Assembly (NCBI GenBank): GCA_964637655.1
Contig: CAZWUZ010000141.1
Location: 1 to 9,978, forward strand
From: CAZWUZ01 sp964637655 [NCBI: uncultured bacterium]
GTDB taxonomy: Bacteria > DAOPZR01
Direction of reading: 5' to 3'
Length of the DNA: 9,978 nucleotides
In this document: piece after piece, positions 1-6,974 of the stretch
Numbering within the stretch: the first letter of the stretch is position 1
Layout of the letters: every line of letters begins with the position of its first letter
Program-made: the position numbers and the translations under genes
Notes under the pieces: generated by a model
Database searches by the model: none
Told to the model about the DNA's origin: nothing
The model's input: the letters and a program-made list of their open reading frames with translations, nothing else

Positions 1-33
1 CACGTGTTCCATTCCGTCCTCGCGTTGCGCTGA
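1..33 (+). CDS. 3' end of an upstream gene (partial)
   Basis: Reading from base 1, the frame gives ten residues (HVFHSVLALR) and then a TGA stop at 31-33, shortly before the radical SAM gene. The tight packing of the genes that follow makes it plausible that this is the tail of the preceding operon member. Ten residues are too few to identify a family, and the frame could be open by chance. Confidence 0.35.
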   Translation, partial: HVFHSVLALR

Positions 34-79
34 CCCGCCGGCATTGACGCCCGTCGGTGCGTATGGTACTTTGCCGCAG

Positions 80-1123
80 ATGGCACCGAAACCCATCCCG
101 CCGCTCTGGGCCCTCTTCCCCTACCGTTTCCTTTCCTTCTACCGCGAAGCGCAGGCAGTGACGCGCGGCGACTATCCGCCCCCGCGCATGGTCATCTTCC
201 ATCTCAACTACCGCTGCAATCATTCCTGCGTCGGCTGCGATTTCCGCGCCGAAAACCGCACGCAGTCCTACAACCCGCCGACCGCCGACCTCTGGCGTAT
301 CGCCGACGCCATCATCGCCTCGGGGGCCGAGGCGGTGGAACTCTCCGGCGGCGGCGAGCCGCTGCTCGCTCCTGATGTCGACCAGCTCATCCGCCGCTTC
401 CACCGCGCCGGGCTGGCGGTCGGGCTGCTCACCAACGGCAGCCAGCTCACCGGGCGCATCCTCGACACGGTCGTCCGCTGCTGCCGCTACGTGCGCATCA
501 GCATCGAAGCGGGAAGCCCGCGCGTTTTCTGCCGGGTCAAGGGGCTGTCGGACACCGGCGAGTTCGACCGCGTCATCGCCAACGTGCGTGCCGCGGTGGC
601 CCGCCGCGAAAAACTCCGCTCGCGCATCACCATTTCGCTCAAATATACCGTCGGCACCCTCAATGCCGCGGACCTGGGCAGCGCCGCGCGCCTCGCCGCG
701 ACACTCGGGGTCGATGCGCTGCAGTTCCGCCCCTACGAGAACTGCGCCATCACCCTGCGCGACCCGCGCCCGGCGCAGCAGAAACTTGACGCGCTGAAAA
801 AACGTTACGCGGGAAAACTGGCGGTCACCGGCGACCTGCGCTTCCCCCGCCCGCACGAACGCTGCCGTTTCAACCCCTTTTTCGCCACGGTCGACAGCTA
901 CGGCGACGTCTTCCTCTGCCCCTACTACCGTCATCGCCGGCAGCGGCACCGCATCGGCAACGTGCTCAAGCAGTCGTGGCGCGATATCTGGGGAGGCAGC
1001 CGCCATCGCCGCGCCCGCGCGCAGGTACGCCCCGCGGAGTGCGCCGTCTACGCCTGCCGGTTTCACCGCTATAACGCACTGCTCAGCACGCTGCTCGACT
1101 CACGCGACCTTTCCTTCATCTGA
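80..1123 (+). CDS. Radical SAM protein with SPASM-like C-terminus
   Basis: Cleaves S-adenosylmethionine at a [4Fe-4S] cluster to start radical chemistry. The cluster motif CNHSCVGC lies at residues 46-53 (Cys46, Cys50, Cys53), followed by a GGGE motif near residues 90-93 that in this superfamily contacts the SAM amino group. The C-terminal part has four further cysteines (about 262, 280, 321, 326) in a SPASM/twitch-like layout, with the phrases DSYGDVFLCPYY and RIGN, so an auxiliary Fe-S cluster is likely. Length is 347 aa from the ATG at 80. A TTG at 44 in the same frame would add 12 residues; neither start has a clear Shine-Dalgarno site, so I prefer the ATG. The stop overlaps the aminotransferase start by one base (TGATG), indicating translational coupling. 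With a DegT aminotransferase and a glycosyltransferase downstream, the substrate is probably a sugar, lipid-linked sugar or peptide-like intermediate, but this cannot be read from the sequence. Confidence 0.9.
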   Translation: MAPKPIPPLWALFPYRFLSFYREAQAVTRGDYPPPRMVIFHLNYRCNHSCVGCDFRAENRTQSYNPPTADLWRIADAIIASGAEAVELSGGGEPLLAPDVDQLIRRFHRAGLAVGLLTNGSQLTGRILDTVVRCCRYVRISIEAGSPRVFCRVKGLSDTGEFDRVIANVRAAVARREKLRSRITISLKYTVGTLNAADLGSAARLAATLGVDALQFRPYENCAITLRDPRPAQQKLDALKKRYAGKLAVTGDLRFPRPHERCRFNPFFATVDSYGDVFLCPYYRHRRQRHRIGNVLKQSWRDIWGGSRHRRARAQVRPAECAVYACRFHRYNALLSTLLDSRDLSFI

Positions 1124-2238
1124 TGCGTATCCCCGTTTGTGCCCCCGCGGTCGCCCCGCGCCAGGAGGAGTATGTCCTGCAGTCGCTGCGTGACAACGCC
1201 ATTGCCGGCGGTCCGCATCTTGCCCGTTTCGAGGAGGGGTTCGCGCGCTGGGTCGGGCGCACGCATGGGATCGCCTGCTGCAATGGCAGTGCGGCGCTGG
1301 AAATCGCGCTGGCTGCCCTGCACCTGCCGGCGGGCAGCGAGGTCATCATTCCCGACTTCACGCTCATTGCCGTTGCCGTCAGCGTCATCCGTGCGGGCCT
1401 CAGGCCGGTGCTGGTCGACGTTGAACCCGACACCCGCTGCCTCGACCCGCAGCGCGTTGCCGCGGCCATCACGCCGCGCACTGCCGCCCTGCTGGTCGCG
1501 CATACCTACGGGCATCCTGCCGACATGGACGCGCTCGCCGCGCTGGCGGCGCGGCACAACCTCGTGCTCATCGAGGATGCCGCTGAAGCGCACGGCGCGC
1601 AGTGGCAGAGACGCAACGCCGGCAGTTTCGGCACGCTCGCCTGCTTTTCCTTCTATGCCAACAAGCTGATCAGCACCGGCGAAGGGGGTATGGTCCTCAC
1701 TGACGATGCCGCGCTGCGCGACCGCCTGCGCCTGCTGCGCAACGCGGGGTTTACCCTCCCCCGCTTCCGGCACGATGTCTTCGCCACCAATTACCGCCTC
1801 ACCAACCTGCAGGCGGCGCTCGGCTGCGCGCAGCTGGAGATGGCAGACACCTGGCTGCAGCAGCGCCTCGAGCATGCGCAGCACTACACGCGCCGCTTTG
1901 CGGGGTGCGACGCCATCATCACCCCCGCCACCCGCCCGAACTGCCGCAATTCCTTCTGGATGTACGGCATCGAACTCAGCGACGCCTGCCCGGTCGACCG
2001 CGATACGCTCATGCAGCGGCTCGAGGCACAGGACATCGAGACGCGCCCCTTCTTCGTCCCGCTGCACCGTCAGCCGGTCTTTGCCGGTGACAATCCGCTC
2101 TATCCCGACTGCACGGGTGAATTCCCGGTCAGCGACCGCCTCGCGCAGCGCGGGCTTTACCTGCCGTCCGGGACCGCGCTGACGGCGGCGCAGCTCGACA
2201 CCGTAGCCGACGCCGTCCTCGCCGCCGTCCGCACGTGA
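1123..2238 (+). CDS. DegT/DnrJ/EryC1/StrS family aminotransferase
   Basis: PLP-dependent fold-type I aminotransferase, 371 aa, the normal size for the family that aminates nucleotide-linked keto-sugars or related substrates. Visible family landmarks are the PLP phosphate-binding region CNGSAALEIAL (about 53-63), the EDAAEAHGA segment (141-149) whose Asp142 should contact the pyridine nitrogen, and FYANKLISTGEGGM, where Lys171 is the expected Schiff-base lysine. It starts at an ATG overlapping the radical SAM stop codon and is followed three bases later by the glycosyltransferase, so the three genes are one transcriptional unit. Known family members make amino-sugars for O-antigen, capsule, S-layer glycans or natural products. 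Which sugar is made here is not deducible. A pyridoxal dehydratase of the same fold is possible, but the retained lysine favours an aminotransferase. Confidence 0.93.
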   Translation: MRIPVCAPAVAPRQEEYVLQSLRDNAIAGGPHLARFEEGFARWVGRTHGIACCNGSAALEIALAALHLPAGSEVIIPDFTLIAVAVSVIRAGLRPVLVDVEPDTRCLDPQRVAAAITPRTAALLVAHTYGHPADMDALAALAARHNLVLIEDAAEAHGAQWQRRNAGSFGTLACFSFYANKLISTGEGGMVLTDDAALRDRLRLLRNAGFTLPRFRHDVFATNYRLTNLQAALGCAQLEMADTWLQQRLEHAQHYTRRFAGCDAIITPATRPNCRNSFWMYGIELSDACPVDRDTLMQRLEAQDIETRPFFVPLHRQPVFAGDNPLYPDCTGEFPVSDRLAQRGLYLPSGTALTAAQLDTVADAVLAAVRT

Positions 2239-2241
2239 TCC

Positions 2242-2946
2242 ATGCCACGCCTCACCCTGCTGCTCCCCACCTACAACGAGCGCGACAATATCATCCCGCT
2301 CATTGACGCCATGCAGCAGCAGGTGGCGGACCTGGAGATCGTGGTCATCGATGATTCCTCGCCGGACGGCACCGGCGAACTGGTGCGCAAGCGCGCCGCG
2401 CATGACCCGCAGGTGCGCCTCATCAGCCGCCCGTACGGGGCGGGGCTCACTTCCGCTTTTCGCGACGGTGCTGCCGCCGCCGCGGGCGACTGTATTGCCT
2501 GGTGCGACTGTGACTTCAGCCATCCCCCCGACGTGCTGCCGCGTCTGCTGACCGCCATCGACGCGGGTGCCGATGTCGCCGTCGCCTCGCGCTATGCACC
2601 CGGCGCTGTCGATGCGCGTGACGACCGTCTTGCGGTATTCGCCTCGCGCGTCGTCAACACCGTCGCCCGTCTGCTGCTGACCGGCACGCTTACCGATTAC
2701 ACCTCGGGGTATGTCATGGCCCGCCGCGCGGTCATCGCTGCCGTTCCCTTCCGCGGCGACTACGGCGAGTACTGCATCGATTTCCTCTACCGCGCGCATC
2801 GCGCCGGGTGCAAGGTATGCGAAGTGCCCTACACCTCGCCGTCGCGCCGCAGCGGCGCCTCCAAAACCGCCACCGGGCTGCCGGGTTTCCTGCGCCGCAT
2901 GCCGCACTACCTGCGCACCATCTGGCGCCTGCGTTGTGGCGCGTAA
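2242..2946 (+). CDS. Family 2 glycosyltransferase, polyprenol-phosphate sugar synthase-like
   Basis: A 234-aa GT-A fold enzyme resembling the soluble catalytic domain of dolichol-phosphate mannosyltransferase (DPM1 type), which moves a sugar from a nucleotide donor to a polyprenyl phosphate at the inner membrane face. Landmarks: the N-terminal strand with PTYNERDNI (9-17), VIDDSSPDGTGEL (35-47) with Asp37/Asp38, the metal/nucleotide DxD as DCDFSHPPD (89-97; Asp89, Asp91), VASRYAPG (114-121), DYTSGYVMARR (152-162) and the late YTSPSRRSGASK (197-208). There is no C-terminal membrane domain, as in the short DPM1 subclass. It begins 3 bases after the aminotransferase stop, and its end overlaps the nfo start by 11 bases. 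In this context it probably charges a lipid carrier for a glycan pathway fed by the two upstream genes. The sugar and acceptor are unknown. Confidence 0.9.
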   Translation: MPRLTLLLPTYNERDNIIPLIDAMQQQVADLEIVVIDDSSPDGTGELVRKRAAHDPQVRLISRPYGAGLTSAFRDGAAAAAGDCIAWCDCDFSHPPDVLPRLLTAIDAGADVAVASRYAPGAVDARDDRLAVFASRVVNTVARLLLTGTLTDYTSGYVMARRAVIAAVPFRGDYGEYCIDFLYRAHRAGCKVCEVPYTSPSRRSGASKTATGLPGFLRRMPHYLRTIWRLRCGA

Positions 2947-3796
2947 GGCGCTGCGCCTTGGCGCGCACGTTTCCATTGCCGGCGGCCTGCACCGCGCCGG
3001 CGAACGCGCGGCGGCGCTGGGCTGCCGGACCTTCCAGATGTTCACGAAGAATGCCAGCCAGTGGCGTACCCCGGCGGTCAGCACTGCCGCGGCGGGCGAG
3101 TTCCGTGCTGCTGCCGCTGCACACGACCTGTCGCCGCTTGTCGCGCATACCGCCTACCTCATCAATCTCTCGTCGCTGAACCCCGCCACGCGCAGGCAAT
3201 CACTGCAGGCGCTGACAGAAGAGTTGCAGCGCGCGGAACTGCTCGGCATCCCGTATCTTGTCCATCATCCGGGCGCCCATGGCGGGGCGGGCGAGGAAGC
3301 GGGGCTGCGGGCGATTGCTGCCGGGCTTGATACCGCCCTGCGTGACAGCCGCACAAAACAGGTAATGATTCTGCTGGAGACGACCGCGGGTCAGGGGAGT
3401 TGTCTCGGGCACCGTTTCGAGCACCTTGCCGCGCTGCGCGAGCGGTCAAAGTTTCCGCAGCGGCTGGGCGTCTGTTTCGACACCTGCCATGTCTTTGCCG
3501 CCGGCTACGACATCAGTACGACAACAGGCGTGAGGAAAACGCTGGCGGAATTCGACCGCGTCATCGGGCTGCAGCACCTGCACGCGCTGCATCTCAACGA
3601 CGCGACCAAACCCTGCGGCAGCCGCGTCGACCGCCACACGCATATCGGGGAGGGGTATATCGGGGAAGACGGGTTTCGCGCGCTGCTGCGCACCGCGCGC
3701 CTGCGCGGCCTGCCGATGATCCTGGAAACCCCGAAAGGCGACGGCGATGCTGCCGACCTGACCAATCTCACCCGCCTGCGGCAGTTGGGCGGATAA
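2936..3796 (+). CDS. nfo: Endonuclease IV (AP endonuclease family 2)
   Basis: Cuts DNA 5' to abasic sites and trims blocked 3' ends in base excision repair, using a trinuclear zinc centre in a TIM barrel. Translation from the GTG at 2936 gives 286 aa, matching the usual length of about 280-285. Conserved blocks are RLGAHVSIAGGL, FTKNASQW, LVHHPGAH, LLETTAGQG, VCFDTCHVFAAGYDI and GSRVDRHTHIGEGYIG. All nine metal ligands known from the E. coli enzyme can be matched: His71, His111, Glu148, Asp182, His185, His219, Asp232, His234 and Glu264. The frame stays open upstream to about 2711, but that part lies over the glycosyltransferase gene and has no homology; the GTG start overlaps the glycosyltransferase end by 11 bases, so translation is probably coupled. 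Its cargo position behind glycan genes is a common operon arrangement and need not imply a functional link. Confidence 0.97.
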   Translation: MARKALRLGAHVSIAGGLHRAGERAAALGCRTFQMFTKNASQWRTPAVSTAAAGEFRAAAAAHDLSPLVAHTAYLINLSSLNPATRRQSLQALTEELQRAELLGIPYLVHHPGAHGGAGEEAGLRAIAAGLDTALRDSRTKQVMILLETTAGQGSCLGHRFEHLAALRERSKFPQRLGVCFDTCHVFAAGYDISTTTGVRKTLAEFDRVIGLQHLHALHLNDATKPCGSRVDRHTHIGEGYIGEDGFRALLRTARLRGLPMILETPKGDGDAADLTNLTRLRQLGG

Positions 3797-3817
3797 CACC
3801 GGGCAGCCGGCGGGAAG

Positions 3818-3904
3818 TGGTGCCGGGAGCGGGAATTGAACCCGCACGCCCTTGCGGACCCGGGATTTTAAGTCCCGTGCGTCTGCCAGTTCCGCCATCC
3901 CGGC
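3818..3904 (-). tRNA. tRNA-Leu (anticodon UAA), CCA encoded
   Basis: Read on the minus strand, the acceptor stem GCCGGGA (3904-3898) pairs with TCCCGGC (3828-3822), followed by discriminator A at 3821 and an encoded CCA (3820-3818). The anticodon stem CGGGA/TCCCG encloses the loop CTTAAAA, giving anticodon TAA at 3870-3868. The T arm GCGGG-TTCAATT-CCCGC is perfect, and a long variable arm of about 15 bases, with the D-arm pattern of leucine tRNAs, marks it as a class II tRNA. It reads UUA and, by wobble, UUG, which should be uncommon codons in this GC-rich genome. It is transcribed convergently with nfo, leaving 21 bases between the two. Confidence 0.97.
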
Positions 3905-3913
3905 CTGCTGCGC

Positions 3914-3942
3914 ACCATACCTTTCCCTCACCCTCCTGTCAA
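3914..3942 (-). promoter_or_regulatory. Sigma70-type promoter of tRNA-Leu
   Basis: On the minus strand there is a perfect -35 box TTGACA (3942-3937), a 17-base spacer and a -10 box TATGGT (3919-3914). The tRNA 5' end lies 9 bases beyond the -10 box, so the primary transcript would need only a very short 5' trim. Position and quality make this the likely tRNA promoter. Confidence 0.8.
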
Positions 3943-3949
3943 CGGGTGC

Positions 3950-3978
3950 TTGCGCTTCTTCCGTCGGTGTAGTACAAT
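3950..3978 (+). promoter_or_regulatory. Sigma70-type promoter of the aldolase/ligase-oxidase operon
   Basis: TTGCGC (3950-3955), a 17-base spacer and TACAAT (3973-3978) form a good sigma70-like promoter facing right. Its -35 box lies back to back with that of the tRNA promoter, 7 bases away. The ATG of the downstream gene begins 10 bases after the -10 box, so the predicted start site (about 3984-3986) leaves a leader of only 3-5 bases. No Shine-Dalgarno sequence precedes the ATG, which agrees with a leaderless mRNA. Confidence 0.65.
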
Positions 3979-3988
3979 AGTTGCGCTC

Positions 3989-4744
3989 ATGAACCGTACT
4001 CTTTACCGCCAGCTTGAGACGCTGCAGCGTCAGTTCGGCTGCAGTTCGCTGAAACTCTCCACCGAGGATGCGGGCAATTCCTTTGCCCAGGTCGCCTGCT
4101 ACGCGCGCGCCTGCGGGCGGCGTCTGCCGCTCGAGGTGAAGATTGGCGGTCCCGAGGCGCGCAACGACCTGCAGCATCTCCTACCGCTCGCGGTAAGCGC
4201 CATCATCGTCCCCATGGTGGAATCGCCCTACGCGCTGGAGAAATTCATCGAGACGCTGCGCGCGGTGGCGGGAGCACGACGCTACCGGCACTTGCGCCGG
4301 CGGCTCAACCTCGAAACCGTCACTGCCGTGCGGCAGCTCCCGGCCATCATGCGCAGCCCCGCCTTCCGCGCCATCGATCAGGTCACCGTCGGGCGGCAGG
4401 ACCTGTCGCGCTCGCTCGGCTGCCGCCCCGACGATGCCCGCGTCTGGCGCGTCACCCGCCGGCTGGTTGCAACCGTGCAGGCGCGCGGCGTCCCTGTTTC
4501 GGTCGGCGGCGGCATCACCCCGCTGCAGGCGGCAGAACTGATCGCCCGGGCCGCGCCCGCCTATATCAACACCCGCAGCGTCGCCTTCCGCGTGACGCGC
4601 CGCTTCGACCCGGTCGCCGCCGTGCGCGCGGCGCTCGCCTTCGAGGCGGACCTGCTCGACTATGACGCGGCGGCGGGTTTCATCACCCGCGCCGAGGCGC
4701 GCCGGCGCGGCGCGGTGCTGCGCGCCCGCGCGCAGGAGGCATAG
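3989..4744 (+). CDS. HpcH/HpaI aldolase/citrate lyase-like TIM-barrel protein
   Basis: A 251-aa protein related to the HpcH/HpaI family, whose members make or break C-C bonds next to a keto-acid carboxylate using a divalent metal. Landmarks: LKLSTEDAG (21-29), LEVKIGGPEAR (48-58; Lys51), IIVPMVESPYALEKF (72-86) resembling the PMVES/E strand of the family, NLETVTA (107-113; Glu109 a candidate metal ligand), QVTVGRQDLSRSLG (131-144; Asp138, equivalent to the usual VGPxDLS motif) and SVGGGI (171-176). The sequence is shorter and more divergent than characterised HpcH or CitE proteins, so the substrate is unknown. I chose the ATG at 3989 because it sits just after a promoter and before the first conserved block; the open frame up to 3950 would use codons that form the -35 and -10 boxes. 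Its stop lies 1 base before the downstream fusion gene's ATG, so the two are one operon and probably one pathway. Confidence 0.75.
   Translation: MNRTLYRQLETLQRQFGCSSLKLSTEDAGNSFAQVACYARACGRRLPLEVKIGGPEARNDLQHLLPLAVSAIIVPMVESPYALEKFIETLRAVAGARRYRHLRRRLNLETVTAVRQLPAIMRSPAFRAIDQVTVGRQDLSRSLGCRPDDARVWRVTRRLVATVQARGVPVSVGGGITPLQAAELIARAAPAYINTRSVAFRVTRRFDPVAAVRAALAFEADLLDYDAAAGFITRAEARRRGAVLRARAQEA
4734..4739 (+). promoter_or_regulatory. Shine-Dalgarno site deciding the start of the fusion gene
   Basis: A perfect AGGAGG lies 6 bases before the ATG at 4746, inside the last codons of the aldolase gene. It settles the start of the fusion gene against the 28-codon longer open frame that begins at 4662, and suggests strong initiation of the second gene. 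Confidence 0.85.
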
Positions 4745-4745
4745 C

Positions 4746-6974
4746 ATGGCACGCACCCTGCTCCTCGTCGGTGCCGGGGTCATGCAGGTGCCGGCCATCC
4801 GCCTCGCGCGTGAACTGGGCCTGACCACGGTCGTCACTGACTACAACGTCGACGCGGTCGGCATGCGCCTCGCCGATCACCCGCTGGTGATGAGCACGCG
4901 CGACATCGAGGGGACGGTGCGCGTGGCCAAACAGTTCGCCCGCCGCCACCGCATCGACGGGGTCATCACCGTCGGCACGGACGCCTCGATGACCGTGGCG
5001 GCGGTGGCGCAGGCGCTCGGCCTGCCCGGCATCACCTACGAAGCGGCGGAACGCGCCACCAACAAGCTGAAGATGCGCCGCCGCCTGCGCGAGGCGGGGG
5101 TCCCCTGTCCCGAGTTCCGCGCCGCCTGGACGCTGGCTGACGCGCGCGCCGCCTTCCGTGATCTCGGCTTCCCCGCGGTCATCAAGCCGGCGGACAACAT
5201 GGGCGCACGCGGCGTGCAGAAGGTGAGCGGCACCGATGAAGTCGATGCCGCCTTCCGCCACGCCAAGTCCTGTTCGACCAGCGGCGAGGTCATCGTCGAA
5301 CAGTTCATGGCCGGTCCCGAACTCTCCATCGACGCGCTTGTCTGGGAGGGCGAGCCCGTCCTCTGGGGCGTCGCCGACCGCATCATCGACCTCCCCCCCT
5401 ATTTCATCGAACTGGGGCACACCCTGCCGTCAGTCCTGCCGGCGGCGCAGCAGGCGGAGGCCTGCCGCGTGATGGCGGACGCCATCCGCGCGCTGGGCAT
5501 CACCACTGGCGCAGCCAAGGGTGATATCAAGGTCACGCCCGGCGGCATCATGGTCGGCGAAGTTGCGGCCCGTCTCTCGGGCGGATTCATGTCGGGCTAT
5601 ACCTACCCGCTGGCCACGGGTATCAGCATCATCCACGGCGCGATCAGCATCGCCTTGGGCGACGACCCGCGCCCCTTCCCGGCACCCGCAACGCGCACAG
5701 CACTGGAGCGGGCCATCATCCCGGCGCCGGGGCACATCGTCAGCATCAGCGGCGTCGAGGAAGCCCGCCAGGTACCGGGGGTGCGGGAGATATTCCTTAC
5801 CTGCCACGAGGGGATGACCTTACCGCCGCCGACCTGCAACCTCGACAAGGCGGGGCATATCATCACTGTCGGCAGCACCCGCGCCGAGGCCGAAACCGCC
5901 GCCGCGCAGGCGGCCCGGCAGGTGAAGATCACGGTAGGACCGGCTCCGGTCGATTCCCTGAAGGAGATCTACGCCCGCGCGCGACTGCTGCTCAACTCCT
6001 CCTGCCGCGCCTGCGAGCCGTGCGACGGGGTCTGGTGCCGCGGCCTGATTCCCGGTATGGGAGGAGCGGGCGACAACCGCGCCTTCCGCGCCAACCTGCA
6101 GGCACTGGCCGCCTGGCAGCTGCGCAGCCGCGTCATCCACGGCGTGAAGGAACCTGCCACCGGCACGGAACTCTTCGGCTGCCGGCTGGAGCTGCCGGTC
6201 ATCGCCGCGCCGGTGACGGGCGTCCAGACCAACATGGGCGGCGGGATGACCGAAGAGGCCTACGTGCGCGCAGTGCTGCGCGGCTGCCGCGCGGCGGGCA
6301 CCCTCGCCTGCGTCGGCGACCGGGCCACGCCCGACAAGTACCGGCTCAACCTGCAGGCGCTGCAGGACGAGGGGGGCTCGGGCATCGCCATCTTCAAGCC
6401 GCTCTGCGACCGGGCGGCGCTGCTGCGCCGGCTGCGCGAGGCCGAACAGGCGGGCGCCACCGCGGTCGGCCTCGACCTCGACAGCGCCCCGCTGGCGACC
6501 ATGCAGCATGCCGCCACGCGGGTGGAGCCGAAAAGCGCGGACCAGCTCGCCGAGTACATCCGCGCCACGCGCCTGCCGTTCATCCTCAAGGGTATCCTCA
6601 GCGTCGCGGATGCGCAGCGCGCTGTCGAACTGGGCGCCCGCGGCATCATGGTTTCCAACCACGGCGGGCGCGTGCTTGACGGGTTGCCGGGCGCCGCTGC
6701 CGTGCTGCCGGAAATCGCCGGCGCGGTGCGGGGCAGAATCACCATCATCCTCGACGGCGGCGTGCGCAGCGGCGAGGACGTTTTCCGCGGTCTCGCCCTT
6801 GGCGCCGACCTGGTCACCATCGGCCGCCCGCTCGCCATCTGCGCCATCGGGGCGGACGACATCGGCGTCGAGTTTCTGCTCCGCCACCTGCGCCGCGGCC
6901 TGCTGCACGCCATGCAGCTGACCGGCTGCGCCACGCTCGCCGCGATTACGCGCGACACACTTCGCCCGGCCTGA
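4746..6974 (+). CDS. Fusion: ATP-grasp ligase + four-Cys segment + FMN alpha-hydroxy-acid oxidase-like domain
   Basis: A 742-aa two-enzyme protein. Residues 1 to about 400 are a complete ATP-grasp protein of the CPSase-L/PurK-like type: N-terminal LLLVGAGVMQVPAI (5-18), a Rossmann-like pre-ATP-grasp domain to about 105, VIKPADNMGARGV (145-157; Lys147 and the glycine-rich loop), VIVEQFMAGPELSIDA (182-197), DIKV (260-263) and GEVAARLSGGFMSGYTYP (271-288), which carries metal/ATP ligands. After a linker come Cys420, Cys423, Cys426 and Cys431 in CRACEPCDGVWC, then PGMGG, and an FMN-dependent alpha-hydroxy-acid dehydrogenase/oxidase-type barrel: PVIAAPVTG (484-492), PFILKGI (611-617; Lys615), VSNHGGRVLDG (636-646; catalytic-type His639 and Arg642), ILDGGVRSGEDV (668-679) and LGADLVTIGRP (685-695). 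Such oxidases pass hydride from a 2-hydroxy acid to FMN; ATP-grasp enzymes join a carboxylate to an amine or thiol through an acyl phosphate. The usual substrate tyrosines of the oxidase are not obvious, so an isopentenyl-diphosphate-isomerase-2-like or other FMN role remains possible. It follows the aldolase with a 1-base gap. Confidence 0.88.
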   Translation: MARTLLLVGAGVMQVPAIRLARELGLTTVVTDYNVDAVGMRLADHPLVMSTRDIEGTVRVAKQFARRHRIDGVITVGTDASMTVAAVAQALGLPGITYEAAERATNKLKMRRRLREAGVPCPEFRAAWTLADARAAFRDLGFPAVIKPADNMGARGVQKVSGTDEVDAAFRHAKSCSTSGEVIVEQFMAGPELSIDALVWEGEPVLWGVADRIIDLPPYFIELGHTLPSVLPAAQQAEACRVMADAIRALGITTGAAKGDIKVTPGGIMVGEVAARLSGGFMSGYTYPLATGISIIHGAISIALGDDPRPFPAPATRTALERAIIPAPGHIVSISGVEEARQVPGVREIFLTCHEGMTLPPPTCNLDKAGHIITVGSTRAEAETAAAQAARQVKITVGPAPVDSLKEIYARARLLLNSSCRACEPCDGVWCRGLIPGMGGAGDNRAFRANLQALAAWQLRSRVIHGVKEPATGTELFGCRLELPVIAAPVTGVQTNMGGGMTEEAYVRAVLRGCRAAGTLACVGDRATPDKYRLNLQALQDEGGSGIAIFKPLCDRAALLRRLREAEQAGATAVGLDLDSAPLATMQHAATRVEPKSADQLAEYIRATRLPFILKGILSVADAQRAVELGARGIMVSNHGGRVLDGLPGAAAVLPEIAGAVRGRITIILDGGVRSGEDVFRGLALGADLVTIGRPLAICAIGADDIGVEFLLRHLRRGLLHAMQLTGCATLAAITRDTLRPA

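Noticed and set aside
2711-2935. 75-codon N-terminal extension of the nfo frame
   Set aside because: It covers the glycosyltransferase coding sequence in another frame and has no similarity to endonuclease IV, which begins at the RLGAHVSIAGG block right after the GTG at 2936.
1069-3084. 671-aa open frame on the minus strand
   Set aside because: It lies antisense to the aminotransferase and glycosyltransferase genes, which have clear motifs. Its composition (long runs of Arg, Gly, Ala) is that expected from the reverse strand of GC-rich codons.
3446-4177. 243-aa minus-strand open frame
   Set aside because: It runs across the end of nfo, the tRNA-Leu gene and two promoters, so it cannot be a real protein gene.
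4662-4745. 28-codon upstream extension of the ATP-grasp fusion gene
   Set aside because: It lies inside the aldolase gene, is Arg/Ala-rich junk, and the perfect AGGAGG before the ATG at 4746 fixes the start there.
5820-6908. 362-aa minus-strand open frame
   Set aside because: Antisense shadow of the FMN oxidase domain; the plus strand has conserved catalytic motifs throughout.
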